The notes: generated by a model not told the origin, from the letters alone. 64,000 bases of DNA from Torymus aiolomorphi (GCA_036365515.1 CM070877.1:72910022-72974021), one strand, 5' to 3'. Positions 12,342-23,877 are shown, numbered from the stretch's first letter. Numbers and translations are program-made.

Positions 12342-13866
12342 TCAACAGAGGACTATTTCTGAGTCGGACCAAAGAAAAATATTGTCTACCTTTCGATTTC
12401 TCAGCGGCAGCACTCTTTGTAGAAGTTTAGCGAGCAATAAGGCACCACAAAGTTCGAGCTTTGGGATGGAAATACTTCTCAGCCGCGCTACGCGCGATTT
12501 GGAACACCAAAGTCTTACAGCGTGCGTGCCATCGGAGTATGACGTTCTCACGTACAGACACACGCCATATGCGACCTTAGATGCGTTACAAAACCCATGA
12601 ATTTGGACGCACGCCACATTTTTATGTACATATATTTTTCTGGGTATACGAATATTTTAGAGTTGCTCCAATTGTTCCTCATATTATTTCCACTTGGCAT
12701 GGAGATCGCTTGCAAGAGGCTCATCCCATTCAAGACCTGAGCGCCATAATTCTTGCATAAAAGTTTTAGCAAATAGAATTACGGGCCCTACTATACCAAG
12801 GGGAGCGAACAGTAAAGACATGCGAGAAAACACGGTACGTTTGCTTATCGACTCCGATTTCGAGATTTGTTTGACGTTTGTGAACTTGAAAATATCTAAA
12901 GAGGGATCCCATACAATGCCTAAAGTTCTTGTCTCAGCAGCGCTATGCTCGTTATTTTCTGAAAATGGTTTAATATCTATCGCCTCGTCTTTCAGCTCAG
13001 GTATGTTCGACGCCCATTTTCTAAGCTCAAAACCGCCTGATTGCAATAACTCGATAGTTTCGCGTTTCATGATCAGCGCTTCGTCAAGGAACCGAGCAAC
13101 ACTTAAAAATCGTCCACATAAAAATTGTTTAAAATAACGAGCGAACTGAGAGGATAGCGAGAGCAATAATCTTCAGCTAACTTACATATACACCGTATGG
13201 CTAAGAATTACGCAGAAGCAGTTCCGTACGTGACCGTGATAAGTTCGTAAGTTTGAATCGGTTATGTCGGATTTTCGCGCCATACAACGCGTTGCAATTT
13301 TGTTTGAGACGGTTCAATTGAAACCTGGCGATACATTTTGGTAATGTCGCCCCTGAAAGCGTATTCATAAGTGCGAAATTCTAATAATCTCGAAAACAAA
13401 TCTCCTTGTAAAATCGGACCAACTTTGAGCGCGTTATTTAAAGAAACGCCCGTTGATGATTTGGCGGACGCGCTAAAAACAACACGCAGTCTAGTGGTTG
13501 AACTAGTATCCTTTAATACGTAATGAGGCGGCATGTAATAAGTTGAGTAGTTATTAGATAAATGTTCATTCTCGCTAATCGCACGCATGTGCCCTAACTC
13601 TTGAAATTCATTCAGAAAATTTGCATATTGTTTTGCAATTATTGGCTGTTTATCTAATCGTCATTCGAGTGAGCTAACTAATTTTGACGCTAGAGATTGG
13701 ATTTCACCGAGACGCGCGAGTACATCAGGTTTAGTAGGAAGTTCCATTACAAATCTTCCATCGCGGTTACGCTGTACCATCGCCGCGTAGTGCTTCTCGC
13801 ATTCGCGTTCTTCGCAGGTTAAAGGAGTATTCGCGAAACCGTGTTCGAGTTCCCAAAATTTCTTAA
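12342..13866 (-). pseudogene. BEL/Pao reverse transcriptase and RNase H, fragmented
   Basis: The part next to the insertion (13866-13661) reads KKFWELEHGF, then EERECEKHY and GRFVMELPTKP, the conserved region ahead of Pao reverse transcriptase. 13588-13262 has YYMPPHYVLKD, TRLRVVFSAS and a GDITKMYRQV motif with the first catalytic Asp. 13166-12684 covers the later palm and thumb, with LGIVWDP and APLGIVGPV. 12617-12342 has IHGFCNASKVAYGVCLYVR, which matches the Pao RNase H start, with Asn in place of the usual Asp, and SDSEIV. Frame breaks separate every piece. The segment 13862-13867 is where the TTAA insertion landed. Confidence 0.88.
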
Positions 13867-14040
13867 GGGGGTCAGACACGTTTACAATTTTCTTCATAAA
13901 ATGACCTAAAAAAAATAAATTTTCATAATTAGAAATATTTAGAAGTAATATCCTAAGAATATATTCAATTTGTGATAAAATGAGACCCAAAAAAAAAATT
14001 TTTGATCGATTTTAACCAAATATATGGCTATTTCAAAATT

Positions 14041-14380
14041 TGCACTCTGCCGTTGACTCCAGATTCAGGAACTGCATATATTTTAATGGGAGAGGTCCTA
14101 AAATTTTGGTATTTTATATGAATATTGACTGAAGAGTTGTACGTATCCAATTTATTTGATTAAATAATTTTTTACGGTCAAAAATTGCTAAAAAATCTTA
14201 AATTTAAGTGAAATTCACATTTTTTAGCAATCTTTGGCCGTAAAAAATTATTTAGTCAAATAAATTGCATACATACAACTCTTCAGTCAATAGACATATA
14301 AAATACCAAAATTTTAGGACCTCTCCCATTAAAATGTATGCAGCTCGTGAATCTGGAGTCAACGGTAGAACTCAGTTGCA
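14041..14380. repeat. Foldback element of about 330 bp
   Basis: Arms at about 14050-14190 and 14224-14365 are inverted copies, ending in CCGTTGACTCCAGATTC and its complement, with AGGTCCTAAAATTTTGGTAT and CAACTCTTCAGTCAAT blocks inside. A spacer of about 30 bp separates them. It could be a MITE or folded satellite; no clear target duplication. Confidence 0.8.
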
Positions 14381-15052
14381 CATTATGTAGAAAACAGCTT
14401 TAAAGATAAAATTACTAAATTCTTCTTTATTTCTTCTTCTTTATTTCTTAACTCCATCTCTGCCCTGAAATATAAAAAAGTATTGTTTTTATCTCAAAAT
14501 ATTTTACAGTTAGAACAAATATTCTGGTACCTCAGTATACGATCTATCAGACTTGTAAGCTATGAGCACACGTAACAGTCATATCCACATCAGTCAGTCA
14601 AGTTTGTTAACTGGTTTAACATGTAGATCCTTTGGTGCTTTTAAGTCCATATGTTTTTAATAATCTTTATCACATATATTAGATTCTTATACATATACTG
14701 AGGTAAATAAAGAATGTGTTGAGAAATCCAAAATCCTTCATGCATGTTATGAAGTCAGTATCGCCACAGTCAAATGCTTGAAAAAAATGTTTATAGCAGC
14801 AACACTCCTATATTGATCTTCTTTTAATGTCTGATAAGGTGAACTTCTTTACTTGTCCTTCATTATTCTTTTTCACATATAATATTATTACTTAATAAAG
14901 AGAATACGACTGATACATATTTATTGCAGTGCATAATGCATCTTTCGCTTCCTTTAAAAGTTGATTTAAATCTGTACACTAAATGTTTTTTGTAATATTA
15001 AATAGTTGAGGACGATCTTTGGAGGCAAAATGAAATGATCTTATTTCTTTAT

Positions 15053-15090
15053 GGCAACGTTTCGTTGGCTTAGTACGCCAACCTCATGAG
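15053..15090 (-). ncRNA. Degenerate hammerhead-like motif in PLE 3' UTR (minus copy)
   Basis: On the minus strand: CTCATGAG, a 6-bp stem II GTTGGC/GCCAAC with a 7-nt loop, GAAA, then CGTTGCC. The layout equals that of PLE hammerhead ribozymes with a tiny stem III. Two key positions differ from the consensus: CTGATGA is CTCATGA, and the expected GUC before the cut is GCC. It is probably inactive. Confidence 0.5.
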
Positions 15091-15630
15091 GCCTTTATTC
15101 AAAACACAGAAATAAATTAACATATAAAACTTTTTTTAAAGACAATTAAACAACAAAGTATAAATACAAAAATCAAAATTACCGAAATTATAACCGTATA
15201 TATCCTACGTCGATCAGATGTTATTCTCGACTGAAAACAATAACACGTACACTGTATTTATATACTCTGGACGATGTTTACATAAAGAGTTATACAGCAT
15301 CAAGTTCGTTAATAATAGGAAAATACATTGTACTTAGTCTTTGGATATCTTCGTTTTTATTAATACTATTTTGATTGCTTTTTATATAGATCATTTCCGA
15401 AATCAGTCTCTTTTTGTAATTGCTTTCAAAATCTAAGATGGATGTATTTTCCCAATCGAACTCATGTTTGTTTTCTAATCGATGTGTACTGACAACAGAC
15501 TCTTTATTTTTGTTTATTTTTTGTTCATTAATGCGTGTGTGTAACGATCTTTTAGTTTCTCCTATGTATGTAGCAGAGCAATTTAGGCAATCATATTTAT
15601 ACACCACATTAGTACGATCTCATTTTTTGG

Positions 15631-16800
15631 ATAGTTTAGATAGAAGAGGGGTTTCCATTCATAATCACTGTAAGATCCCGCTTGATGAATTAAAAGAATG
15701 CACCGCTTTTCTGTTTAATAATACGTTTTTTACTTTTAATGGTCAAGCCTATCAACAAATTTATGGGACCCCGACGGGTTCACTGATTTCACCATTATTT
15801 GCGGACATTGTAATGGATGATTCGGAAAAGAATTGCTTACGAGAATTAGAACTACATTATGACTGTATCCCTATTTTTTATTACAGATATGTTGACGACA
15901 CGCTTATTTGTGTTAAAAAACAACACATTGACACAGTGATTAAAGTTTTTAATGCTTATGATATAAATTTAAAATTTACTTATGAACTAGAAGAAAATAA
16001 AAATTAATTTTTTAGATATGACATTAATTAGAACTGATAATAAAATTTTGACAAATTGGTACCAAAACCCGACATCATCGGGACGTGTAATCAATTATTT
16101 TTCAAATCATCCAACACAGCAAAAAAATAATATTATTTTTAACCTAGTTGATAGGGCGTTTTTACTCTCAGATTCTAATTTTCACTTAGACAATATAAAA
16201 CTCATAAAGAAGATTTTACGTAACAATGATTATCCTATGTGGTTTATAGAAAAACATATCGAAATTAGATTTAAAAAACTTAAGTATGGTTATACATATA
16301 ATACTCACCAAAATTGCTATGAAAAATTACCAAAATTGTCTTTACCGTTTAACAAAGATTTTAATAGTCTATCTAATATGTTAAAATCTTATAACATTTG
16401 TATAATCCCATTATTGAATAAAAATTTGTCTTCGATCATTCGGTTAGGCAAAGACATAACCAAAAAATGGGATCGTACTAATGTGGTGTACAAATTTGAT
16501 TGCCTAAATTGCTCTGCTACATACATAGGAGAAACTAAAAGATCGTTACACACAAGCATTAATGAACATAAAATAAACAAAAGTAAAGAGTCTGTTGTCA
16601 GTACATATCGATTAGAAAACAAACATGAGTTCGATTGGGAAAATACATCCGTCTTAGATTTTGAAAATAATGACAAAAAAAGACTGATTTCGGAAATGAT
16701 CTATATAAAAAGCAATAAAAATAGTATTAATAAAAAGGAAGATATCCAAAGACTAAGTACAATGTATTTTCCTATTATTAACGAACTTGGTGCTGTATAA
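15631..16800 (+). pseudogene. Penelope-like RT (5'-truncated) with GIY-YIG domain
   Basis: From 15631 the reading starts in the RT: FNNTFFTFNGQAYQQIYGTP, SLISPLFADIVMDD and then FYYRYVDDTLICVKK with the catalytic VDD. A single frameshift near 15990-16015 moves to 16018-16800, which has a clean C-terminal half ending in the endonuclease domain: YKFDCLNCSATYIGETKRSL, NEHKINK, HEFDWENTSVLD and SEMIYIKSN. The part upstream of the palm is missing. Apart from this one shift the copy is well preserved, so it is younger than the PLE at 7308-9585. Confidence 0.9.
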
Positions 16801-16999
16801 CTCTTTATGTAAACATCGTCCAGCGTATATAAATACAGTGTACGTGTTATTGTTTTCAGTCGAGAATAACATCTGATCGACGTAGGATATATACGGTTAT
16901 AATTTCGGTAATTTTGATTTTTGTATTTATACTTTGTTGTTTAATTGTCTTTAAAAAAAGTTTTATATGTTAATTTATTTCTTTGTTTTGAATAACGGC

Positions 17000-17037
17000 C
17001 TCATGAGGTTGGCGTACTAAGCCAACGAAACGTTGCC
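17000..17037 (+). ncRNA. Degenerate hammerhead-like motif in PLE 3' UTR (plus copy)
   Basis: Same structure as at 15053-15090: CTCATGAG, stem II GTTGGC/GCCAAC, GAAA, CGTTGCC. Both copies share the two deviations from the active consensus, so these were fixed before the copies separated. Confidence 0.5.
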
Positions 17038-17933
17038 ATAAAGAAATAAGATCATTTCATCTTGCCTCCAAAGATCGTCCTCAACTATTTAATACAAAAA
17101 TGGATGGCGTTATACCTTCAACATCGTTTTTTGTAATACTCAGTATAGACTTAACTTTTCTTTAGTATCAATCCCTGTTATTTTAAGTATAAAGTTTCCA
17201 ATAAAAGTTCAAGTATACTAAAAGCTATTTCTAAAACTTTAATTCAACTGTTACACATATTATTCAAACACTTTTAAGAACTGATTTAAAATACCTTTAC
17301 GTATTGTAATACACTAAATGTTTACTCCCAAATCCGTTGGAAACAATGAAAATTAAGAACAATACTTTGTATAGAAAAGATGCTGATGCTGATATCACAG
17401 ACTTTTACATAGGTTAAAATCAGCTCTGTTGCAATAAAGGAGTGAGCTGTGAGCCTGTGAGAGGCTGTCGTTGTTACGGTGCCAACTTAACTGGTATATA
17501 AGTTTTAAATTCAAATTTTTATTTTTGTCAAAAATACCGTCCATAAATTATATTATTTCTGTTTTATCTTTATATTAATGTTTAAAATATTATTTTTGGA
17601 TCTTTTAAAGTATATATAGATATGTAGAGTGAGAATTTAAAATATATTAAGAACAGTGAAATGAAAAAAAAATTAGTAGAAATAATATATGATTATATAA
17701 ATATGTATACAATGGTAAAAATGTAATTTGAAAAAAAACAAATGAAAAGCTTTATCAGTATTTTGTGTATATTCTTAAAACAAAAATAGATAATTCTTTA
17801 AAACTTATTGGGACATATTCTACAAGTGTTTTTTTAGTAAAATATGTAATAAAAAAAACATTGATTTTTCGTCATTTTAAAGGTGTCCGACCCCCTTAAG
17901 CGATTGGTTAAGAGGATCATTGATAGCTAAATG

Positions 17934-18245
17934 TCATTTAAAATACGAATTTTTCCTTTGAGACGAGTCAGTTATGGCTCCTGGGACTACCCACCCGAAA
18001 ACTGTTTTTTGGAAAGTAGGTTGTTCTTTCGCAATTTTTATTTTCCTCATACAAATGAATCGACAGCAAACTTCAGCTCCTATGATTATGTCGATATCTA
18101 GAGATTTATTAAAATGTTCATCGGCTAAAACAATATTGGAAGGAATTTGTATGGTCGCCAGTGAAATTCTTTCTTGTGGTACTTTATCCGTAAGATGTTG
18201 TCTTGCGCGGTAAAATGAGTTGGTCTGTAATTCGCGATCGAACAA
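17934..18245 (-). pseudogene. BEL/Pao retropepsin-like protease remnant
   Basis: The reading includes VLADEHFNKSLDIDIIIGAEV and TVFGWVVPGAI, both characteristic of the second half of Pao proteases (an LADP..DILIGAD-like stretch and a T-FGW--SG motif). The catalytic Asp-Ser/Thr-Gly loop should lie further upstream and is lost. Downstream it would continue into the RT region now displaced to 13866. Confidence 0.8.
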
Positions 18246-18764
18246 GAATTTCTAAAGAATTCGAACTCTTTCTTGGAAAGTGACGCTCGCTCCACTGGCG
18301 CTCGCTTCGCTCCTGCCTGCACCGATATTGCTCTCGGTGAAGATGTCTTGGCGCTGACGATGGCGTCGCTGCCGCTCTTCTCCTGATGTTGGTATTACTG
18401 CAGCAGCTTGTAGACCCTTGTAGACGGCGTTGGCTGGTCGGTCCGTTTTTGGCGACGAATTCGAAACCGATGGCCGTTTCTTCGCTGTAGATAATGTGTC
18501 GTATGTAGACTATTTCTTGTAGTTTTTTCAGAAAGGATTGTTTAGGTTAGCCTTGTATGTGTGGTGGCTCGTAGGTTTGAATTTGCCGTGGAGACGAAAT
18601 CCGGCAGTGGTTGCCGTAAAGATGATTACGTGAGAATAGTGTCGGTGACCTTCGAAAATTTTGTATGTGCAGTGCAGTAATGGACGTAAAATGCACGTAA
18701 AATGCACGTTGCCTGTTGTAATATTTTTGACACAACTGTTTGCTGTTTCTTGAAAATTGACTTA
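18246..18764. other. GC-richer stretch, no gene recognised
   Basis: Lies where the BEL/Pao gag should be. The part 18285-18440 is GC-rich with CGCTCGCTTCGCTCC-like sequence. No gag motif or zinc knuckle is readable, so it may be rearranged 5' sequence. Confidence 0.4.
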
Positions 18765-18837
18765 TTTGAAATGAACTGAAGATGGATTAGAACAGTAAAA
18801 TGATTGCTTCATTTGTCCTAAACTCAACTTGAATTGT

Positions 18838-19164
18838 TGTGAAAATAACTTAGGTAAGGTATAAGCACAGACTCTAGGGCTGGAGGAAAAATATTTTATT
18901 AGGAGCAAAGCTTACGCGGGCAGCGTGACGGCTTACTGAACTCACGAACCAGCGCAGCGATCCTTCTTATACATGCAGAAATAATAGAAAACGTGCTTAC
19001 AGCAATTAACAATGGCATATCGATCGGTCGATGACCGCGCGGTGCGGCTCAGATGCCTGTAAAACGATACATTAGCATTCCCGAGTGCGAACGCGCTCGC
19101 AACTGCAACCGATCAACAAATCAATAAATTCATAATTTCGATGTTCTTCTCATTTTGCCTGACA
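18838..19164 (-). repeat. 3' LTR of the errantivirus-like element
   Basis: On the minus strand the LTR starts TGTCAGGCAAAATG right after a polypurine tract and runs about 327 bp; its far end is estimated near 18838. The limits are inferred from the tract because the partner LTR is absent. Confidence 0.65.
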
Positions 19165-19177
19165 CCTTTCCCCTTAG
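19165..19177 (-). other. Polypurine tract
   Basis: Minus strand reads CTAAGGGGAAAGG immediately before the LTR start TGTCA. This is the primer site for plus-strand DNA synthesis in LTR retroelements. Confidence 0.7.
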
Positions 19178-19829
19178 AAAAGTTTTTGATTTGAAAGAAA
19201 ATCAGAAGCTAGATTTGTTGATTCAGCCCCTGCGTTGTAATGAATTGTTTGTTGACTTGGTTCATGTATATGTACTGAACTCTGTGGTTCATGTATTGGA
19301 TTAACACAATTAATAAAAATTGCTGGACGGCATTTCTCCTATACCCATTTTAAAATATGCCATAATACATGGAAAAATCGAATTCTATATAATATATAAA
19401 TTATAGCAAATCTAGCCAGACTGTAAACAATTTTATTTAAAATCGAATACCCTATATTTAACCAATGATTTTTTGTATGATTTCGAGAGATAATTTCAAG
19501 CTTTTGAATTAGATTGTCAAGACTATCAGCTGCGGAAATTATTTCGTGAGGATCTATATGATGAGAATTGAATTCCGGCAAAGTTATTTCGGGCATGGTA
19601 AGTGAATGTTTTTCTAAAGACGTAAAAGGTACATTGATTTTAAATTCAAAAATTTCAGAAGAGTTTTTATGACCTTTCGGCAGAAACACATGTTTTTCCG
19701 GACGTCCGCGACAATGTTGTGCAATTTCAAGAATAACTGCTCTTTTAATAGTAAAAGTAGTTTCAAAATTAATTCCACACGACAGGGTAACCGTTTCACG
19801 ATTTTTCGGTAATATATGAGGAAATCCAT

Positions 19830-20236
19830 GGAACCTTTAACTGTTTTGTTACTTTTTTCTTAAAGTAATTTATTGTTACTATTAGCAGAGCGTGCGAAGC
19901 ACATAAACGAGACAAGATGTAAAATCTTCAATTTTTACGTAGAAAACCAGTCCAGTAATCCATATTAGTGTGCTAAGCATGCTCAAGTCTGAGGATGTAA
20001 AATACTGTCGAAAAAAGTCCACTTTTTCCACTTTTTCCAAAAAGTGGACTTTTTTCGACAGTTTTTTACATCCTCAGACTTGAGCATGCGTGGCACACTA
20101 ATATGCGTTACTTGACTGGTTTTCTACGTAAAAATTGAAGGTTGTACACCTTGTCTCGTTTATGTGCTTCGCACGCTTTGCTAATAGTAACAATAAATTA
20201 CTTTAAGAAAAAAGTAACAAAACAGTTAAAGGTTCC
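19830..20236. repeat. 407-bp foldback inserted in env
   Basis: Two inverted arms of about 195 bp, starting GGAACCTTTAACTGTTTTG, meet at a short A/T- and C-rich centre near 20035. The arms differ at only a handful of positions. They flank GAGCATGC and GCGTGCGAAGCAC-like blocks. It splits the env reading at 19829/20237; a clear target duplication is not visible. Probably a MITE. Confidence 0.85.
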
Positions 20237-21088
20237 GATTTGCTCATATACCAGCTGTACCCATTTTCAGGGGCTAGGATAAAATTGTTATTTAGATCAA
20301 AATATTTTTTTATGCAATCTGTATCTGGTTTTTCTCTAAGTAAATGGGAATAGCAACTGGATTCTGTCATAAGCCTATGTACTGGATTTACTATTTCACA
20401 TATTTTAACAAAATCTAATGAAGTACATTTTTCAATATTGATAGTTGTATATTCAGTCGAATCTGAATTAATTGCAATAGGTTTTGGCGAAATATTGTCA
20501 TAAATATAATATTTCGCCCAACCCTTTATGGGTATTGGTGTAAACTTAAAAACATCATACACTGAACCCGTTGGAATTGGCGTATGTATAACGTATACCA
20601 ATCTTTTACTAGATAACATAATATTTATAACGCTAATTTTCATATATAAAATATAATATTTTAATTCTAACGGAAATGGTGATTCTGTGAAATATAATTT
20701 CTTTTGAATGGTTTCTAAACTTTTTATAAAGTTTTTTGGCGTTACTAATTGTGACGAAACAACTCCTGTTTTTCCACTATTTATTGCTTCAAATACTAAG
20801 TCAGTTGCTCCTAACAAATCATCCAAACAAATTTCTACTTCCGCAATAGACTCCATTAAATTTGAATTAAACGAATTTATATTTATTTGAGAACTGACTT
20901 TTCTTACAATTAATGTTAAGTTTTTAATATTATCTATAAATTATATATAAAATATAATCTTAAATAGCTTATCAAATTATCTAATTGAGTTTTTTACAAT
21001 ACTTGTCTGATTTTTCATAAGTGTTGCTATATTAGCGGTGGTATTATAGAAGTCATTAATTTGTTTATTAATAACCTCGGCGTCGCTA

Positions 21089-23084
21089 AGTGGGGCTTTT
21101 TGCCATTTTTTTTCTCAAAATTGATAGCTCCACTTGGAATGAACGAATATGGACCGTTCAGGTCTTAAAATTTAGGGTTTTTTCCGTAGATTGGAAGAAA
21201 ATTATCATCGATAGTCGCAAAAAACTTCCCGAGTTGAAAAATCAGCCTAAAAGAGCTATTTTTACAATTTTTCCACTTTAAAATATGATATCTCCGCTTG
21301 GAATAAACGAATCTGGACCGTTCAGGTCTTAAAATTTAGGGCTTTTTCCGTAGATTGGAGGAAAATCGTTAGTGGCCAAAAACTTTCCGAGTTGGCAAAT
21401 CAGCCTAAATGAGCTATTTTTACGATTTTTCCACTTTAAAATGTGATATCTCCGCTTGGAATAAACGAATCTGGACCGTTCAGGTCTTAAAATTTAGGGT
21501 TTTTTCGTAGATTGGAGGAAAACTATCATCGATAGTGGCCAAAAACTTTCCGAGTTGGAAAATCAGCCTAAAAGAGTTATTTTCACGATTTCTCCACTTT
21601 AAAATGTGATATCTTCGCTTGGAATTGACGAATCAAAACGTGTGCACAGAAAGTTTTTTCCACTACCAATGATAGTTTACGTCTAATCTACAGAAAAAAA
21701 CCTGACATTTCAAGATCAAAACGGTCCATCTTCATTCATTGCAAGCGGAGATATCACATTTTAAAGTGGAAAAATCGTAAAAATAGCTCTTTTAGGCTGA
21801 TTTTCCAACTCGGGAAGTTTTTGGCCACTATCGATGATAGTTTTCCTCCAATCTACGAAAAAAACCCTAAATTTTAAGACCTGAACGGTCCATATTCGTT
21901 CATTCCAAGCGGAGATATCACATTTTAAAGTGAAAAAATCGCAAAAATAGCTCATTTAGGCTGATTTTCCAACTCGGAAAGTTTTTAGCCATTATCGATG
22001 ATAGTTTTCCTCTTATCTACGAAAAAACCCCTAAATTTTAAGACCTGAACGGTCCATATTTGTTCATTCCAAGCGGAGATATCTCATTTTAAAGTGGAAA
22101 AATCGTAAAAATAGCTCATTTAGGCTGATTTTCCAACTCGGAAAGTTTTTGACCACGAACGATTTTCCTCCAATCTACGAAAAAAACCCTAAATTTTAAG
22201 ACCTGAACGGTCCATATTCGTTCATTCCAAGCGGAGATATCACATTTTAAAGTGAAAAAATCGCAAAAATAGCTCATTTAGGCTGATTTTCCAACTCGGA
22301 AAGTTTTTAGCCATTATCGATGATAGTTTTCCTCTTATCTACGAAAAAACCCCTAAATTTTAAGACCTGAACGGTCCATATTTGTTCATTCCAAGCGGAG
22401 ATATCTCATTTTAAAGTGGAAAAATCGTAAAAATAGCTCATTTAGGCTGATTTTCCAACTCGGAAAGTTTTTGGCCACGAACGATTTTCCTCCAATCTAC
22501 GAAAAAAACCCTAAATTTTAAGACCTGAACGGTCCATATTCGTTCATTCCAAGCGGAGATATCACATTTTAAAGTGAAAAAATCGCAAAAATAGCTCATT
22601 TAGGCTGATTTTCCAACTCGGAAAGTTTTTGGCCATTATCGATGATAGTTTTCCTCTTATCTACGAAAAAAACCCCTAAATTTTAAGACCTGAACGGTCC
22701 AGATTTGTTCATTCCAAGCGGAGATATTTCATTTTAAAGTGGAAAAATCGTAAAAATAGCTCATTTAGGCTGATTTTCCAACTCGGAAAGTTTTTGGCCA
22801 CGAACGATTTTCCTCCAATCTACGGAAAAAGCGCTAAATTTTAAGATCTGAACGGTCCAGATTCGTTTATTCCAAGCGGAGATATCACATTTTAAAGTGG
22901 AAAAATTGTAAAAATAGCTCTTTTAGGCTGATTTTCCAACTCGGGAAGTTCTTTGCCACTATCGGTGATAGTTTTCCTCCAATCTACGGAAAAAACCCTA
23001 AATTTTAAGGCCTGAACGGTCCAGATTCGTTCATTCCAAGCGGAGCTATCAATTTTGAGAAAAAAAATGGCAAAAAGCCCCACT
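21089..23084. mobile_element. 2.0-kb foldback-type element of 158/164-bp repeats
   Basis: Ends are inverted: AGTGGGGCTTTTTGCCATTT at the left and its complement at the right. The body is a tandem array, a few units facing right (21089-21660) and about nine facing left (21700-23084). In the left-facing part the landmark CGGAGATAT lies at 21910, 22074, 22232, 22396, 22554, 22719, 22877 and 23041, giving spacings of 164, 158, 164, 158, 165, 158, 164: a 322-bp dimer order. It interrupts env right after SADDA; both flanks carry CGACGC, suggesting a 6-8 bp duplication. The CAGTGG-like end recalls hAT. Open frames inside are repeat artefacts. Confidence 0.85.
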
Positions 23085-23492
23085 GTGCGTCGTCGGCTGA
23101 CATAGTCCCGAATAGAAATTTACTTACACTTCCAACCGCATTTATCAATCCTCTTTTCTGCCTATCACTTTTTAATTCAAGTAAGGCATTTATCTTTTCC
23201 TCTATTTTAACATATCTAGTACTTAAAGCGTTTAAAGAAAATTGATGATTGCAACCAGAATGTTTTTCACATAATTTTAACATGGAGTATATATAGAATC
23301 TTTAATTTGTGTACTATCCTTTCTTAAATCGTGTAGATCTATGTAGTGTATGGTGGTCCAGACTTCATGGTATATATGAGGTTGAAATAGTTCTTCCCGA
23401 AGTATGGGTGTCGTTATATGTTTTATTACATAATGATCTCCATGGTTATGTCGTTGTACTACACAAACAAAAAGTATTATAACTATCAGCAT

Positions 23493-23502
23493 CTGAAACA
23501 AA
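23493..23502 (-). promoter_or_regulatory. Probable 3' splice site for env mRNA
   Basis: Minus strand TTTGTTTCAG directly precedes the env ATG and follows the pol stop at 23506-23508. Errantiviruses express env from a spliced RNA, so this is a plausible acceptor. Confidence 0.5.
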
Positions 23503-23505
23503 CAA

Positions 23506-23877
23506 TTAATTATTAAAGGGTTTTGTATCGTTTATATGTCTCCTGTGATTCTTGTTTTTGACTTTATAAGTTATAGTGTATGTGTCAGTGTTTATTTTTG
23601 TAATTTTATAAGGTCCCAGCCACGTTTTTGTAAGACGGGCCTGCTGTAAATTTTTGACTATTATTCTGTCTCCAATTTGATATAAACGTGTTAGTCCTTT
23701 TCTTCTCGATGTTATCTCTTGTTCATATTTTTCTTTACTTATTGTTAAGTTTTCTTTTACCTGTTTTAACAATTCTAAATGATTTTTTTGAAACTCATTT
23801 ATATATCTTGCAGCATCTTGAGATTTGAATTCCAGTGTTGGTATTTTAGTTTCCAAATGACTTTTCTTGAAATACAT
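23506..23877 (-). pseudogene. Integrase C-terminal end of the errantivirus-like pol
   Basis: Contains TRRKGLTRLYQIGDRIIVKN and TKTWLGPYKITKI, the usual gypsy integrase tail (a polynucleotide-binding SH3-like module), and ends KNKNHRRHINDTKPFNN before env. The segment joining this to the core is lost or lies within the 2.7-kb insertion flank. Confidence 0.82.

Larger units (their letters stand above)
15000..17095. mobile_element. Head-to-head pair of Penelope-like element copies
   Basis: The minus-strand copy at 15000-15630 holds only the end of the PLE gene (GIY-YIG part, 15607-15290) and its 3' UTR. It joins at 15630/15631 to a plus-strand copy that starts inside the RT and runs to 17095. 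The two 3' regions are near-identical inverted repeats of about 620 bp. Such inverted or tandem truncated copies are known for PLEs. The open frame across 15420-16007 is a junction chimera, not a gene. Confidence 0.85.
13867..17895. mobile_element. 4.03-kb insertion with TTAA target duplication and short inverted termini
   Basis: The left end reads TTAA then GGGGGTCAGACAC; the right end, inverted, reads GGGGGTCGGACAC after TTAA (13863-13866 and 17896-17899). The BEL/Pao frame runs up to one TTAA and resumes at the other, so the target had one TTAA. TTAA duplications are characteristic of piggyBac and also of Kolobok elements; no transposase of either is present, so this is a non-autonomous element that later received a foldback and two PLE fragments. 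Outside those it is AT-rich and featureless (14400-15000 and 17100-17895). Confidence 0.8.
10320..18815 (-). mobile_element. BEL/Pao LTR retrotransposon, split by a nested insertion
   Basis: On the minus strand the order is protease (18245-17934), reverse transcriptase (13866-12684), RNase H (about 12617-12342) and integrase (11763-10782). This is the domain order of BEL/Pao. A 4.03-kb TTAA-flanked insertion (13867-17895) separates protease and RT. Both ends share an LTR-like stretch: about 10330-10390 and 18765-18815 both read TTTGAAATGAAC, GAAGATGGAT, AGAACAGTAAAATGATTGCT. The 18765 copy is short and diverges, and most of gag is missing, so the 5' part has been lost or rearranged. Confidence 0.85.
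19339..23492 (-). pseudogene. Envelope protein gene of F-protein type, in three pieces
   Basis: The start at 23492 follows a splice-acceptor-like TTTGTTTCAG and begins with a hydrophobic signal-like run, then WTTIHYIDLHDL. After a small frame change, 23283-23105 has a furin-type RQKR site directly followed by a Gly-rich hydrophobic fusion-peptide stretch. A 2.0-kb insertion (21089-23084) interrupts just after it; reading resumes with INKQINDFYNT upstream of 20856-20237. A 407-bp foldback (19830-20236) interrupts again, and 19829-19339 gives the C-terminal part with a membrane segment near residues 95-110 of its last frame. These features match envelope proteins shared by errantiviruses and baculovirus F. 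The gene is not functional. Confidence 0.82.

Noticed and set aside
15420..16007. 195-codon frame across the PLE junction
   Set aside because: The first half is antisense to a PLE 3' end; only 15631 onwards is RT.
13867..17895. Calling the TTAA insertion piggyBac outright
   Set aside because: TTAA is also used by Kolobok, and no transposase is present to decide.
21090..23083. Several 63-64 codon frames with nearly identical protein
   Set aside because: They come from repeat units of the foldback element; no start or stop context is conserved.
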